Below, piece after piece: positions 8,560-15,931 of a stretch of DNA of 64,000 nt (its first letter is position 1; each line of letters opens with the position of its first letter). The notes under the pieces are model-generated. The model did not search any database, had not been told where the DNA came from, and saw only the letters and a list, made by a program, of their open reading frames with translations. Source of the stretch: SSC3 sp963769585 (GTDB lineage: Bacteria > Actinomycetota > Actinomycetes > Propionibacteriales > Nocardioidaceae); assembly GCA_963769585.1 (NCBI GenBank), contig CAVYMJ010000001.1:744001-808000 (forward strand). Reading direction: 5' to 3'. Position numbers and translations under genes: made by a program.

Positions 8560-9323
8560 TGGCGGCCCTTCCGGATCCGGAGCGGCTCGGGGGGCTCGGG
8601 TGGGCCGAGCGCACCAAAGGGGCGCTGACGCGTGCCGAGCGCCGTCACCTGCTTGCCGAGATCGTGAGGGGTCAGGGCGGCTACGTCGCCACCCGCGTAC
8701 GACGGGCCACCGGGCGGGTGCCCGAGGCAGCGCGCGGACTGTCCTTCGCCGATTTCCGGCCACCCGACAGCAAGCTGGCTCGGTCTGCGGAGGAGGCTGC
8801 GGAGGAGCAGAGCCTGTCGGTGAAGCGCCACGGCTACCGCACCTGGGCCTACGGCACTGCCCTTTCCTTCCTCGACGGCCAGGAGCCTGACCCCGAGGTC
8901 TTCTACGTCGCCGCTCTGCTGCACGACTACGGCTGCGACTCGGTCACCGCCGGTGAGGACTTCGTGCTCAGGTCGGCGCTGCGCGCCGCTCAGGTCGCCG
9001 ACGATGCCGGCCTGGGAGAGCTCGGCACGCTCATCGGCGACTCGATCAGTGTGCACTCGACCCCGGGCCTCACCGTCGAGAAGGACGGCGCGCCAGGCTT
9101 CTACGTCAGCGCCGGAGCCGCGCTCGACCTGGCCGGACTCCGCTGTGGCGAGGTGCCGAAGTCGTACTTCGACCAGGTGCACACCGCCCATCCGCGCGAA
9201 GGCGACACCAAGGCGTTCGTCGCTCACATCGCGGCGGAGGCGAAGGCCAACCCGAGTGGCCGCTTCGCCCAGCTCCGTCGCTGCGGCTTCAACCTGCTGC
9301 TGCGGGTCAACCCTCTCGACTGA
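8559..9323 (+). CDS. HD-domain metal-dependent hydrolase
   Basis: A 254-residue protein with an HD-superfamily core: His in KRHGYRTWAYG, the HD pair in ALLHDYG, a further His in ISVHSTPG and a late Asp in GAALDLAG, all fitting metal ligands of the fold. HD enzymes hydrolyse phosphoesters or, in some branches, act as hydratases (cyanamide hydratase type); the substrate here is unknown. The N-terminal 70 residues are not part of the HD fold and look like a helical cap. It is coupled to the P450 by a TGATG overlap, which suggests that they act on the same pathway. Confidence 0.8.
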   Translation: MAALPDPERLGGLGWAERTKGALTRAERRHLLAEIVRGQGGYVATRVRRATGRVPEAARGLSFADFRPPDSKLARSAEEAAEEQSLSVKRHGYRTWAYGTALSFLDGQEPDPEVFYVAALLHDYGCDSVTAGEDFVLRSALRAAQVADDAGLGELGTLIGDSISVHSTPGLTVEKDGAPGFYVSAGAALDLAGLRCGEVPKSYFDQVHTAHPREGDTKAFVAHIAAEAKANPSGRFAQLRRCGFNLLLRVNPLD

Positions 9324-9367
9324 CTCCAGTCCCCTTCGTGGCACGCGGGGCTCGCTGTGTTCGCCGA

Positions 9368-9386
9368 CCGCCCGGATTCGGGGCGG
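9368..9386. terminator. Weak hairpin between convergent genes
   Basis: CCGCCC and GGGCGG form a 6-bp stem with a 7-base loop in the 84-base gap between the HD-domain gene and the convergent sulfotransferase gene. There is no T-run, so termination is only a guess from position. Confidence 0.3.
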
Positions 9387-9407
9387 ATCCCGACGGAGGA
9401 AGAGGTC

Positions 9408-10553
9408 TCAGCCGAAGGCGGAGCGGACCTCGGCCTCGGTGAGGTCGTAGTCGGCCAATGAGTACGTATGTCTGGGGGCGGTCTTGCCGTGCTGGGACTC
9501 GGCGTCGAGGGCGTCGATCGCAGCGAGGTGGTCGGGGCTTAGCTCCAGGCCGAACGCGTCGTAGATGGACCGGACGGTGCCTCGGGGGTTGCCCACGAAG
9601 TCCTGGTAGTCCACGTCGACGAACTGCCTCGGGTCGTACGCCGAGCGCGCCGCCTTGAAGGCGTTGGCTGACGACGACCAGAGGTCGAGCTGGGTACGGC
9701 CGATCACCGCGCCCTGGAAGACGGTCGACCAGTCCCGGGCCGTCTCCTGGGAGAGGCTGCACGACGACGCGATCGACGCCACGGGGTCTCGGTGGGTCTG
9801 CACCACGAGCGCGTCCGGGTAGACGCTCATGATCGCGTCGAGCGCGGAGAGGTGCGACGGGTTCTTCAGCACCCAGCGCTTGTCCTGGTCACCCAGGCCG
9901 ATGAGCTGGAGGTTCTGCTTGTGCACCTGGTAGGCGGGCGTCCAGTCCTGCGTGCGCAGCCACGAGGTGTACGTCGGCACAAAGGCCAGCGACTCGTAGC
10001 TGTTGGACAGCCCGGCCTGACGCAGCAGCCGCCAGCACTCCTCGACGGAGGCGGCGTCGATGTAGTGGATCCCCAGGTACTCCGGGTTGGTGACGTGCTG
10101 CTCGGCGTACGCCGCGGCGATGCCAGTGAAGATCGGGTCTGACTCCCAGGTCGTACGGGGCGGCCTCGGCTGGGGGTACTCGGTCAGCCACAGCTCCAGC
10201 CCCTGGGATAGCGGATCCGCACAGAGCAGCCGGTGCAGCGCGGTGGTGCCGGAACGGGGAATGCCGGTGACGAAGATGGGCCGTTGGATCTCGACGTCCG
10301 CGAAGCCCGGGAAGCGGGTGAGCGCGTCCACGGTGAGCAGCCTGCCGACCAGCGCCCCGCGCAGGAACGTCCGCTGCATGTAGTTGCCCTCGCCGGTCAG
10401 CTCGGAGAAGGTCGCGTAGTCCGAGAGCAGCAGTCGTAGGCCCTGCTCGTAGACGGGGTCACCGAAGTCGGTCAGGCCGGTCATCCTGGACGCAGACTCG
10501 TGCAGGTCCTCGTAGGTCCCCACCGACTCGCGGGTGCGCGTGGTCAGACTCAC
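9408..10553 (-). CDS. Sulfotransferase-family protein (Rv3529c-like)
   Basis: A 381-residue protein with the PAPS 5'-phosphosulfate loop TGIPRSGTTALHRLL (near residue 95) and the 3'-phosphate motif THRDPVASIASS (near residue 245), the signature of the sulfotransferase superfamily. The donor would be 3'-phosphoadenylyl sulfate; the acceptor is unknown. The GTG at 10553 overlaps the SDR stop as GTGA (10550-10553); the longer open frame reaching 11123 is read-through of the SDR gene in another frame. Size and gene order match M. tuberculosis Rv3529c, listed in the KstR cholesterol regulon (from memory). It is the last gene of the four-gene operon. Confidence 0.85.
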   Translation of the reverse strand: MSLTTRTRESVGTYEDLHESASRMTGLTDFGDPVYEQGLRLLLSDYATFSELTGEGNYMQRTFLRGALVGRLLTVDALTRFPGFADVEIQRPIFVTGIPRSGTTALHRLLCADPLSQGLELWLTEYPQPRPPRTTWESDPIFTGIAAAYAEQHVTNPEYLGIHYIDAASVEECWRLLRQAGLSNSYESLAFVPTYTSWLRTQDWTPAYQVHKQNLQLIGLGDQDKRWVLKNPSHLSALDAIMSVYPDALVVQTHRDPVASIASSCSLSQETARDWSTVFQGAVIGRTQLDLWSSSANAFKAARSAYDPRQFVDVDYQDFVGNPRGTVRSIYDAFGLELSPDHLAAIDALDAESQHGKTAPRHTYSLADYDLTEAEVRSAFG

Positions 10554-11326
10554 CGATGGAACTCCCCACAGCTCACGTCGAGCAGGATGCCGGTCACCGC
10601 GGAGGCCAGGTCCGAGGCGAGGAACAGCGCAGCGTTGGCAACCTCCTCCGCAGACGCCAGGCGCTTCAGGTCGTTCAGGTCGGCCTTCTCGTCGTAGATG
10701 TCCTGATGGGTGACGCCTCGCTCGGCGGCCAGCCAGTCGAAGTACATCTTGTTGACGTCCTCGTAGATGTACGACGGAGCGATGCTGTTGACCCGGATGC
10801 CGCGTGGGCCTAGCTCGGTGGCCAGCGACTGTGACAGGTGCTGAAGCGCGCCTTTGGTGAGCTTGTACGCCGCGTACTCCGGTTGCGACTGCCACAGCAC
10901 GCCGCTGTTGACCATCACGATGTTGCCGCCCGAGGAGGCCAGCGCGTCGGCGAAGACGGTGGCGAGCGTCAGCGGCGCGAAGACGTTGGTCTCCATCGCG
11001 CGGCGCACCTTGTTGTGGCTGACCGAGGTCAGCGGGTCCATGGGGGGCATCTGGAACGCGTTGTTGATCAGCACGTCGACCCGGCCGAACTCCTCGAGCG
11101 TGGCGTCGAGGAGGTGACGGCACGCCTGCTGGTCGTTCACGTCGGTCGGCACCGCGAGGACCCGGGCCCCGGTCTCGCTGAGCTCCTTGGCGGCCGCGAC
11201 CAGCTTCTCCTCGGTGCGCGCGGCGAGCACCAGCGAAGCGCCATGGACCGCCGCCTGGGAGGCGAGCGCGGCACCGAGCCCGGGACCGAGCCCGGCCAGG
11301 ACGACGACCTTGTCCTTCAGGATCAT
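10550..11326 (-). CDS. SDR-family oxidoreductase (Rv3530c-like)
   Basis: A 258-residue classical short-chain dehydrogenase. It has the cofactor loop GLGPGLG (residues 12-18), NNAF in place of the usual NNAG, catalytic Ser in VMVNSG, and the Y-x3-K pair in PEYAAYKLTKGAL. The basic residues after the second strand (AARTEEK) suggest NADP(H). Such enzymes interconvert hydroxyl and keto groups, often on steroids or acyl-CoAs. ATG 11326 overlaps the stop of the DUF1214 gene as ATGA; the extra 18 N-terminal residues of the longer frame are Arg-rich and unlikely. Its place between DUF1214 and sulfotransferase genes mirrors Rv3530c. Confidence 0.9.
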   Translation of the reverse strand: MILKDKVVVLAGLGPGLGAALASQAAVHGASLVLAARTEEKLVAAAKELSETGARVLAVPTDVNDQQACRHLLDATLEEFGRVDVLINNAFQMPPMDPLTSVSHNKVRRAMETNVFAPLTLATVFADALASSGGNIVMVNSGVLWQSQPEYAAYKLTKGALQHLSQSLATELGPRGIRVNSIAPSYIYEDVNKMYFDWLAAERGVTHQDIYDEKADLNDLKRLASAEEVANAALFLASDLASAVTGILLDVSCGEFHR

Positions 11327-12453
11327 CCGATCAGCCTTCCTGCGACGCCGCGCTGCCGGCCAGCGATGCGCGTCGCCCACTCTTGGTCGGTGACCTGGTT
11401 GGACGGGTAGAAGGGCAGTACGTCGGGCAGCGAGGAGACCGGCACAACCTGCAGGGTCGGCCCGTCGGTCACCGGCGCATCGACCCGCTGCCAGCGGAAC
11501 TGGAGGTAGCCACGGTCGTGGCCGAGCCGCTCCACCCAGTTCGCGACCCCCGGGTTGGTCTCGCTGACGACGAGGCGGATCAGCCCGTCGGGGTCGACCT
11601 GTGCCTGGTGGCCGTTGAGCGAGGTCTGGTGGTGCGTGTACTCCAAGGAGGTGTACCAGGGCGACCCGAGCTGGAACCCCAGGTACGGCGCGTCACCACG
11701 CGGCACGGTCAGCACGATCGCCTCGTGGTCGGCGACGTCGTAGTGACCCACTGCGGAGTACTGCGACGAGAGCCCGCCCGGAGTCAGGCGGGGCGCCGTG
11801 ATCGTGTTGACCGGCTCGTTGAGGTAGAACCACTCGGGAAAGGCGAACCAGGTCCTGATCCGGCCGAGCAGCATCTTGCCCGCCACCGTGTACCGCTTGG
11901 CGACGGCCTGCTCGGTGAGGACCGAGCCCGGCGAGGTCCCGATCGTGTCGACGCGCTCGATCGCGACGGTGCCGCGGTTGGCGGACCAGTCGTCGTAGAC
12001 CTCGCGCACGGCGAGCATCGCGGCGCCTTCGGGAAGGTCGTCGAGGTGGAGCACGAAGGTCCCGTCCGGCTCGATGGTCAGCGACCGGTCATCGAAGGCG
12101 ATCGACCCGTCCGGGGTCGAAGACGGCGTGTAGTCGCCGTTGAGGAGCTGGAAGGAGAGGTCGACGGTCGTGCCGCGTCTGCCGCGCACGACGTACGACG
12201 AACCGGGCCGCAGGTACGCGTGGTAGTAGACCGTGTCCGGGTTGTCGAGCCCCATCTTGGTGAACTGGTTGGTGCTGTTGACGAAGAACGGCCGCTCCAC
12301 GTCGTAGGCCCACGCGAGCTGGAGACAGGCCCGGATCGAGCCCGCCAGGTAGTCCAGCCCCTCGACTCTGTCCTGGTCGGTCTTGATGAACGGCGCCCCT
12401 ACGACGAGCTCCTCTGCCTCTTTGCAGGCAGAGAGGAAGGCGTCGAGAGTCAC
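11323..12453 (-). CDS. DUF1214-domain protein (Rv3531c-like)
   Basis: A 376-residue protein of beta-rich, aromatic-rich sequence without membrane segments. The C-terminal two-thirds fit the DUF1214 family (LGFQLGSPWYTSLEYTHHQ, then NWVERLGHDRGYLQFRWQR). The biochemical role of the family is unknown, although members often lie in lipid or steroid catabolic clusters. GTG 12453 overlaps the LLM gene stop as GTGA, and its own stop overlaps the SDR start as ATGA. Length and order match M. tuberculosis Rv3531c (about 375 residues, recalled). Confidence 0.8.
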   Translation of the reverse strand: MTLDAFLSACKEAEELVVGAPFIKTDQDRVEGLDYLAGSIRACLQLAWAYDVERPFFVNSTNQFTKMGLDNPDTVYYHAYLRPGSSYVVRGRRGTTVDLSFQLLNGDYTPSSTPDGSIAFDDRSLTIEPDGTFVLHLDDLPEGAAMLAVREVYDDWSANRGTVAIERVDTIGTSPGSVLTEQAVAKRYTVAGKMLLGRIRTWFAFPEWFYLNEPVNTITAPRLTPGGLSSQYSAVGHYDVADHEAIVLTVPRGDAPYLGFQLGSPWYTSLEYTHHQTSLNGHQAQVDPDGLIRLVVSETNPGVANWVERLGHDRGYLQFRWQRVDAPVTDGPTLQVVPVSSLPDVLPFYPSNQVTDQEWATRIAGRQRGVAGRLIG

Positions 12454-13328
12454 TGGTTCACCTTGCTGATGACCGACTGCGCGAAGCGCTCGAGATGCTC
12501 GACCTTCTTGGCCAGGGGCTCGGTGTCCGGCCCCTTGATGTACGGCAGCCGGAAACCCACGATCACGTCGGTCACACCCTTGTCCTCGAGCCGTTTGCAG
12601 CCGTCGACGCTGAACGCGTCAATCGAGATGACGTGCTTCTCGAACGGCCGGTCGGCCACTCCCTCCTGCTCTCTGACCTTGTCGAGCTTCTCCAGCAGTG
12701 CGTCGAGGTCGTCGTGCGGCCCGCCGCCATGCATCCAGCCGTCCCCACGGAGGGCGGCCCGTCGTAGCGCCGCGTCGGAGTGCCCACCGACCAGGATCGG
12801 GATGGGTTGGGTCGGCGCGGGGGTCTGCGTGATCGGCTGGATGTCGTAGAACTCCCCGTGGAACTCGAACTCCTTGCCGGTGGTGAGACCGCGGACGATG
12901 TCGATGCACTCGTCGAATCGCTTCCCGCGCTTCTCCCAAGGCACGCCCATCACTGAGAAGTCCTCACGCCACGGGCTGATGCCCACTCCCAGGCCCAACC
13001 TGTTGTCGGTGAGATAGGCGACGGAGGCGGCCTGCTTGGCGACGAGCACGGGCGGCCGGACCGGCAGCTTGAGCACGAAGGGAGTGAACCGCAGCGTCGT
13101 GGTGACCGCCCCGAGTGCCGCACAGAGCGTCATCGTCTCGATGAACTCCTTGCCCTCGAGGAACTCGCGGTCGCCGTCCTCTGTGTACGGGTAGGTCGAG
13201 TTGGACTGGCTCGGGTAGATGAGCGAGTCGGCAACGGTCATGGAGTGGTAGCCGGCGGCTTCGGCGGACTGCGCCAGGGGGAGGTAGAACCTTGCATCGG
13301 TCATCGCCTCGGCGTACGTGAATCGCAT
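12450..13328 (-). CDS. LLM-class F420-dependent oxidoreductase
   Basis: A 292-residue luciferase-like TIM-barrel protein. It has the N-terminal YxxAEAxxxAGYHSMTVADS pattern, the central LGLGVGISPWREDFSVMG strand-loop, and PIPILVGGHSDAALRRAA near residue 180, all typical of the actinobacterial F420-dependent subfamily. Such enzymes reduce or oxidise a C=C, C-OH or similar group using coenzyme F420. It is the first gene of the four-gene operon. The ATG at 13328 lies only 6 bases after a TAGTAT -10 box, so the mRNA is probably leaderless. A KstR-type operator overlaps that promoter. Confidence 0.88.
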   Translation of the reverse strand: MRFTYAEAMTDARFYLPLAQSAEAAGYHSMTVADSLIYPSQSNSTYPYTEDGDREFLEGKEFIETMTLCAALGAVTTTLRFTPFVLKLPVRPPVLVAKQAASVAYLTDNRLGLGVGISPWREDFSVMGVPWEKRGKRFDECIDIVRGLTTGKEFEFHGEFYDIQPITQTPAPTQPIPILVGGHSDAALRRAALRGDGWMHGGGPHDDLDALLEKLDKVREQEGVADRPFEKHVISIDAFSVDGCKRLEDKGVTDVIVGFRLPYIKGPDTEPLAKKVEHLERFAQSVISKVNQ

Positions 13329-13334
13329 GGCGCA

Positions 13335-13352
13335 ATACTAGAACGTGTTTCA
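13335..13352. promoter_or_regulatory. KstR-like operator within a divergent leaderless promoter
   Basis: Bases 13339-13352 read TAGAACGTGTTTCA, an exact fit to the KstR consensus TnnAACnnGTTnnA. On the minus strand TAGTAT (13340-13335) is a good -10 box 6 bases from the LLM start ATG; on the plus strand TAGGCT (13362-13367) is a -10 box 6 bases from the SnoaL-like ATG. The operator overlaps the minus-strand -10 and the plus-strand -35 position, so one bound repressor would shut both. Both starts look leaderless. Confidence 0.65.
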
Positions 13353-13373
13353 GTTTCAGGCTAGGCTCGCGGC

Positions 13374-13802
13374 ATGCTTGATCTGCAGACCATCTCGGAC
13401 CGCCTCGAGATCGACGACCTCGTGACGTCGTACACGCGAGCGGTCGACACCCTGGACTGGGCGCGCTTCGACGAGGTCTTCACGCCGGACGCGACGATCG
13501 ACTACACCGCGAGCGGCGGAATCAAGGGCACCCGCGACGAGGTGCGCGCGTGGCTCGAGCAGACGCTGCCGATGTTCTCGGCGATGCAGCACTACGTCGC
13601 ACAGAAGGAGGTCCGCCTCGACGGCGATACCGCCGAGGTCCGGGTCTACCTGATGAACCCGATGCAGATCATCCAGCCTGACGGCGAGACGTGGCACATG
13701 GACGTCGGCGGCTACTACCTGCACCGGCTGGTTCGTACTCCGCAGGGCTGGCGCAGCCGTGAGCTGGTCGAAGAGCTCGCCTGGGACCGCAAGCCGCACT
13801 GA
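13374..13802 (+). CDS. SnoaL-like / NTF2-fold protein
   Basis: A 142-residue protein of the SnoaL-like domain family: N-terminal helix LDLQTISDRLEIDDLVTSYTRAVD, the W-x-R-F-D-E-V-F-x-x-D-A motif (DWARFDEVFTPDATIDY), then curved beta strands. Family members are small lyases, isomerases or dehydratases, or steroid delta-isomerase-like binding proteins. The Asp and His needed by known enzymes cannot be assigned here. It is transcribed divergently from the LLM operon and shares its KstR-like operator, so it probably works in the same pathway. The ATG is only 6 bases from the -10 box. Confidence 0.85.
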   Translation: MLDLQTISDRLEIDDLVTSYTRAVDTLDWARFDEVFTPDATIDYTASGGIKGTRDEVRAWLEQTLPMFSAMQHYVAQKEVRLDGDTAEVRVYLMNPMQIIQPDGETWHMDVGGYYLHRLVRTPQGWRSRELVEELAWDRKPH

Positions 13803-13806
13803 GCCC

Positions 13807-14577
13807 TCAGGGCCCGAGCAGGCCTCCCACGACGCCGCCCACGAGGTCTTCCACCTCTGACAGCAGGTCGTCCTGAGCGGGTGAGGCGGAGGGCTCGGCC
13901 GGGGCCGGGGCTCGATGTGGCGTCGGGCGTGGGGATGGTGCAGCGCTCGGTGCTGGTTCGCCGGCTGGCCCTTCCCCGGGGGTTGGTGTGACTGGTGTAG
14001 CGGCCGCGGGGGTGGCGGCGGTGGGTCCCGAAGCACTGCTGGGCTGCGCGGCCCGGGCCGGCTGCACCGGTGCGGGTTTTGCGGCCAGGGTCTGGTGGGC
14101 CGAGATCCGCAGTTGCAACGGTGGTTCCGACTGCGGTCCAGCCGGGGCCCCGGCGCCACCCGCGGTCACCAGGACGATGGCCGCGCCGGTGCCGGCAGCG
14201 GCTGTGGTGGGAAGCACGACGCGAGCGGCCAGGCTCGGCTGCTCCATCCGACGCTTGGGTACGGGTCGGCGCCGTCGGGTTCCGGCGTACGACCGGCGGG
14301 TGGCGACCACGAGGGCCACCAGAGCGACGGCTACCACCGCGCCGCTGGCCGCTACCGCCACGGTGGCGGTCGCGCCGAGGCCGAGCGAGGCGAGGCCGGT
14401 CGTGCAGGCAGAGGCGACTGCGAGCAGGGCACCCGCCACGAGCCGGATAGCCGGGGCCTTGCGCGAGCGCAGTGCGCGACGGCCGCGCGGGGTGCGGGCC
14501 GACATCATCAACGCCGGAAGCAGCAGCACGCCTGACCCGATGAGCCCGGCGCCAAGAGTGGTCGCGATGACCCTCAT
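13807..14577 (-). CDS. Membrane protein with Pro/Ala-rich extracytoplasmic tail, unknown function
   Basis: 256 residues from ATG 14577, chosen because GGAG lies 4 bases upstream. There are four candidate membrane segments: near residues 3-25 (IATTLGAGLIGSGVLLLPAL), 42-62, 65-90 and about 120-140, separated by Arg-rich loops. The last 110 residues are a low-complexity Pro/Ala/Thr/Ser tail, a likely wall-spanning or surface-exposed linker, ending in a hydrophobic Gly/Val stretch (VEDLVGGVVGGLLGP). I do not recognise a family. It converges on the SnoaL-like gene with a 4-base gap. Confidence 0.65.
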   Translation of the reverse strand: MRVIATTLGAGLIGSGVLLLPALMMSARTPRGRRALRSRKAPAIRLVAGALLAVASACTTGLASLGLGATATVAVAASGAVVAVALVALVVATRRSYAGTRRRRPVPKRRMEQPSLAARVVLPTTAAAGTGAAIVLVTAGGAGAPAGPQSEPPLQLRISAHQTLAAKPAPVQPARAAQPSSASGPTAATPAAATPVTPTPGEGPAGEPAPSAAPSPRPTPHRAPAPAEPSASPAQDDLLSEVEDLVGGVVGGLLGP

Positions 14578-14868
14578 GGGACTCCAATCTTCAGATGCCC
14601 GAGCCGGGAAGAACCCCTCCTCCGGTACCCAGAGTAGGTGCTGGACTGTGCCCACTAGCCCGCCTGTCCATGCGAGAACGGTGTGACTTTCCGCAGAATC
14701 CGGCAAACCCGACAGAAGGTCGGGGAGTCGAGCGTTGATGACGTGGTGATCCCTGTCTCGTCACGATTGCGCAACGTCAGCGTGGGCGTCCTTGACCAGG
14801 GTGGTCGGCCGGGCAGAGGTTTGCGGATGCATGGCGCGCCGTCGCGCCGTTGAGGAGGAGAGCCACGC
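14578..14868. other. 291-base intergenic region before the transporter operon
   Basis: No gene seen. It must hold the promoters of the flanking divergent genes. The only structure noted is a small hairpin (CCCGAC-AGAAG-GTCGGG, 14708-14724). A GAGGAGGAG ribosome site for the first transporter gene lies at its right end. Confidence 0.6.
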
Positions 14869-15855
14869 GTGTCCGTGCCCATGGACCTGTCCGCCGGGGA
14901 GGCCTCGCCGATCCCCGGAGAGACTGGCGTCATCGAGGGCCGGTCGCTCGGGCAGATCGCGTGGCGAAGGCTCCGACGCGACAAGATCGCCTTGGCGGGC
15001 CTGGCCTTCCTGGTCTTCCTGGTGCTCGTGGCGATCTTGGCGCCAGTGATCGTGAAGCTGTTCGGCTACCCGCCCAACGAGTTCCACCAGGACCCCGCGC
15101 TGCTGGTCCCTGAGCTGGGCAACATCCCGCGCGGCACCTTCGGTGGCATCAGCCCTGACCACCTGATGGGCTTGGAGCCGGTCAATGGCCGGGACATCTT
15201 CAGCAGAGTGGTCTACGGCGCACGCATCTCGCTGCTGATCGCCATCCTCGCCACGGCGCTCTCCGTCGCCATAGGCACCACGCTGGGTGTGACGGCCGGC
15301 TACCTCGGAGGCTGGGTGGACGCGGTGATCAGCCGGATCATGGACATGTTCCTGGCGTTCCCGATCCTCGTCTTCGCGATCGCACTGGGAGGCGTCGTCC
15401 CCGACTCCGCCTTCGGCCTCACCGGCACCACCCTTGACGTGGTCACGCTGATCTTCATCATCGGCTTCTTCAACTGGCCCTACATCGGCCGGATCATCCG
15501 GGGCCAGACGCTGTCGTTGCGGGAGCGCGAGTTCGTCGACGCCGCCCGCAGCCTCGGCGCCCGCAAGGGCTACATCCTGCGCACCGAGCTGCTGCCCAAC
15601 CTGGCAGGGCCGATCCTCGTCTACGCGACGCTGCTCATCCCCACCAACATCCTGTTCGAGGCGGCCTTGTCCTTTCTCGGGGTAGGCGTGGACGCTCCGA
15701 CCGCCACCTGGGGCGGGATGCTCGCGCAGGCCGTCTCCTACTACACGCTTCCGTACTTCATGCTGTGGCCCGGTCTGGCGATCTTCCTGACCGTGCTCTC
15801 GTTCAACCTCTTCGGTGACGGCCTCCGGGACGCCATCGACCCGAAGTCGCGCTGA
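14869..15855 (+). CDS. dppC: Peptide-type ABC transporter permease (DppC/OppC)
   Basis: A 328-residue inner-membrane permease with an N-terminal OppC segment (a first membrane span near residues 45-65), a periplasm-facing loop, and a five-span BPD_transp_1 core. The EAA motif that docks the ATPase is visible as the run REFVDAARSLGARKGYILRTELLPN. The GTG at 14869 follows a GAGGAGGAG site. The gene is the first of five: here the C-type permease precedes the binding protein and the B-type permease, an unusual order since dppA-B-C-D-F is usual. It imports di-/oligopeptides or another substrate of this broad family; which one is unknown. Confidence 0.9.
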   Translation: MSVPMDLSAGEASPIPGETGVIEGRSLGQIAWRRLRRDKIALAGLAFLVFLVLVAILAPVIVKLFGYPPNEFHQDPALLVPELGNIPRGTFGGISPDHLMGLEPVNGRDIFSRVVYGARISLLIAILATALSVAIGTTLGVTAGYLGGWVDAVISRIMDMFLAFPILVFAIALGGVVPDSAFGLTGTTLDVVTLIFIIGFFNWPYIGRIIRGQTLSLREREFVDAARSLGARKGYILRTELLPNLAGPILVYATLLIPTNILFEAALSFLGVGVDAPTATWGGMLAQAVSYYTLPYFMLWPGLAIFLTVLSFNLFGDGLRDAIDPKSR

Positions 15856-15931
15856 CGCGGGACGGACACAAGCCCACACCGCAAGTGATGTCCAGCAGGA
15901 ACGGACACAACAGGAAAGGGAACGAAGAACC

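Noticed and set aside
14708..14724. CCCGAC-AGAAG-GTCGGG hairpin as a riboswitch or attenuator of the transporter operon
   Set aside because: Short stem far from the start codon, with no known riboswitch core around it.
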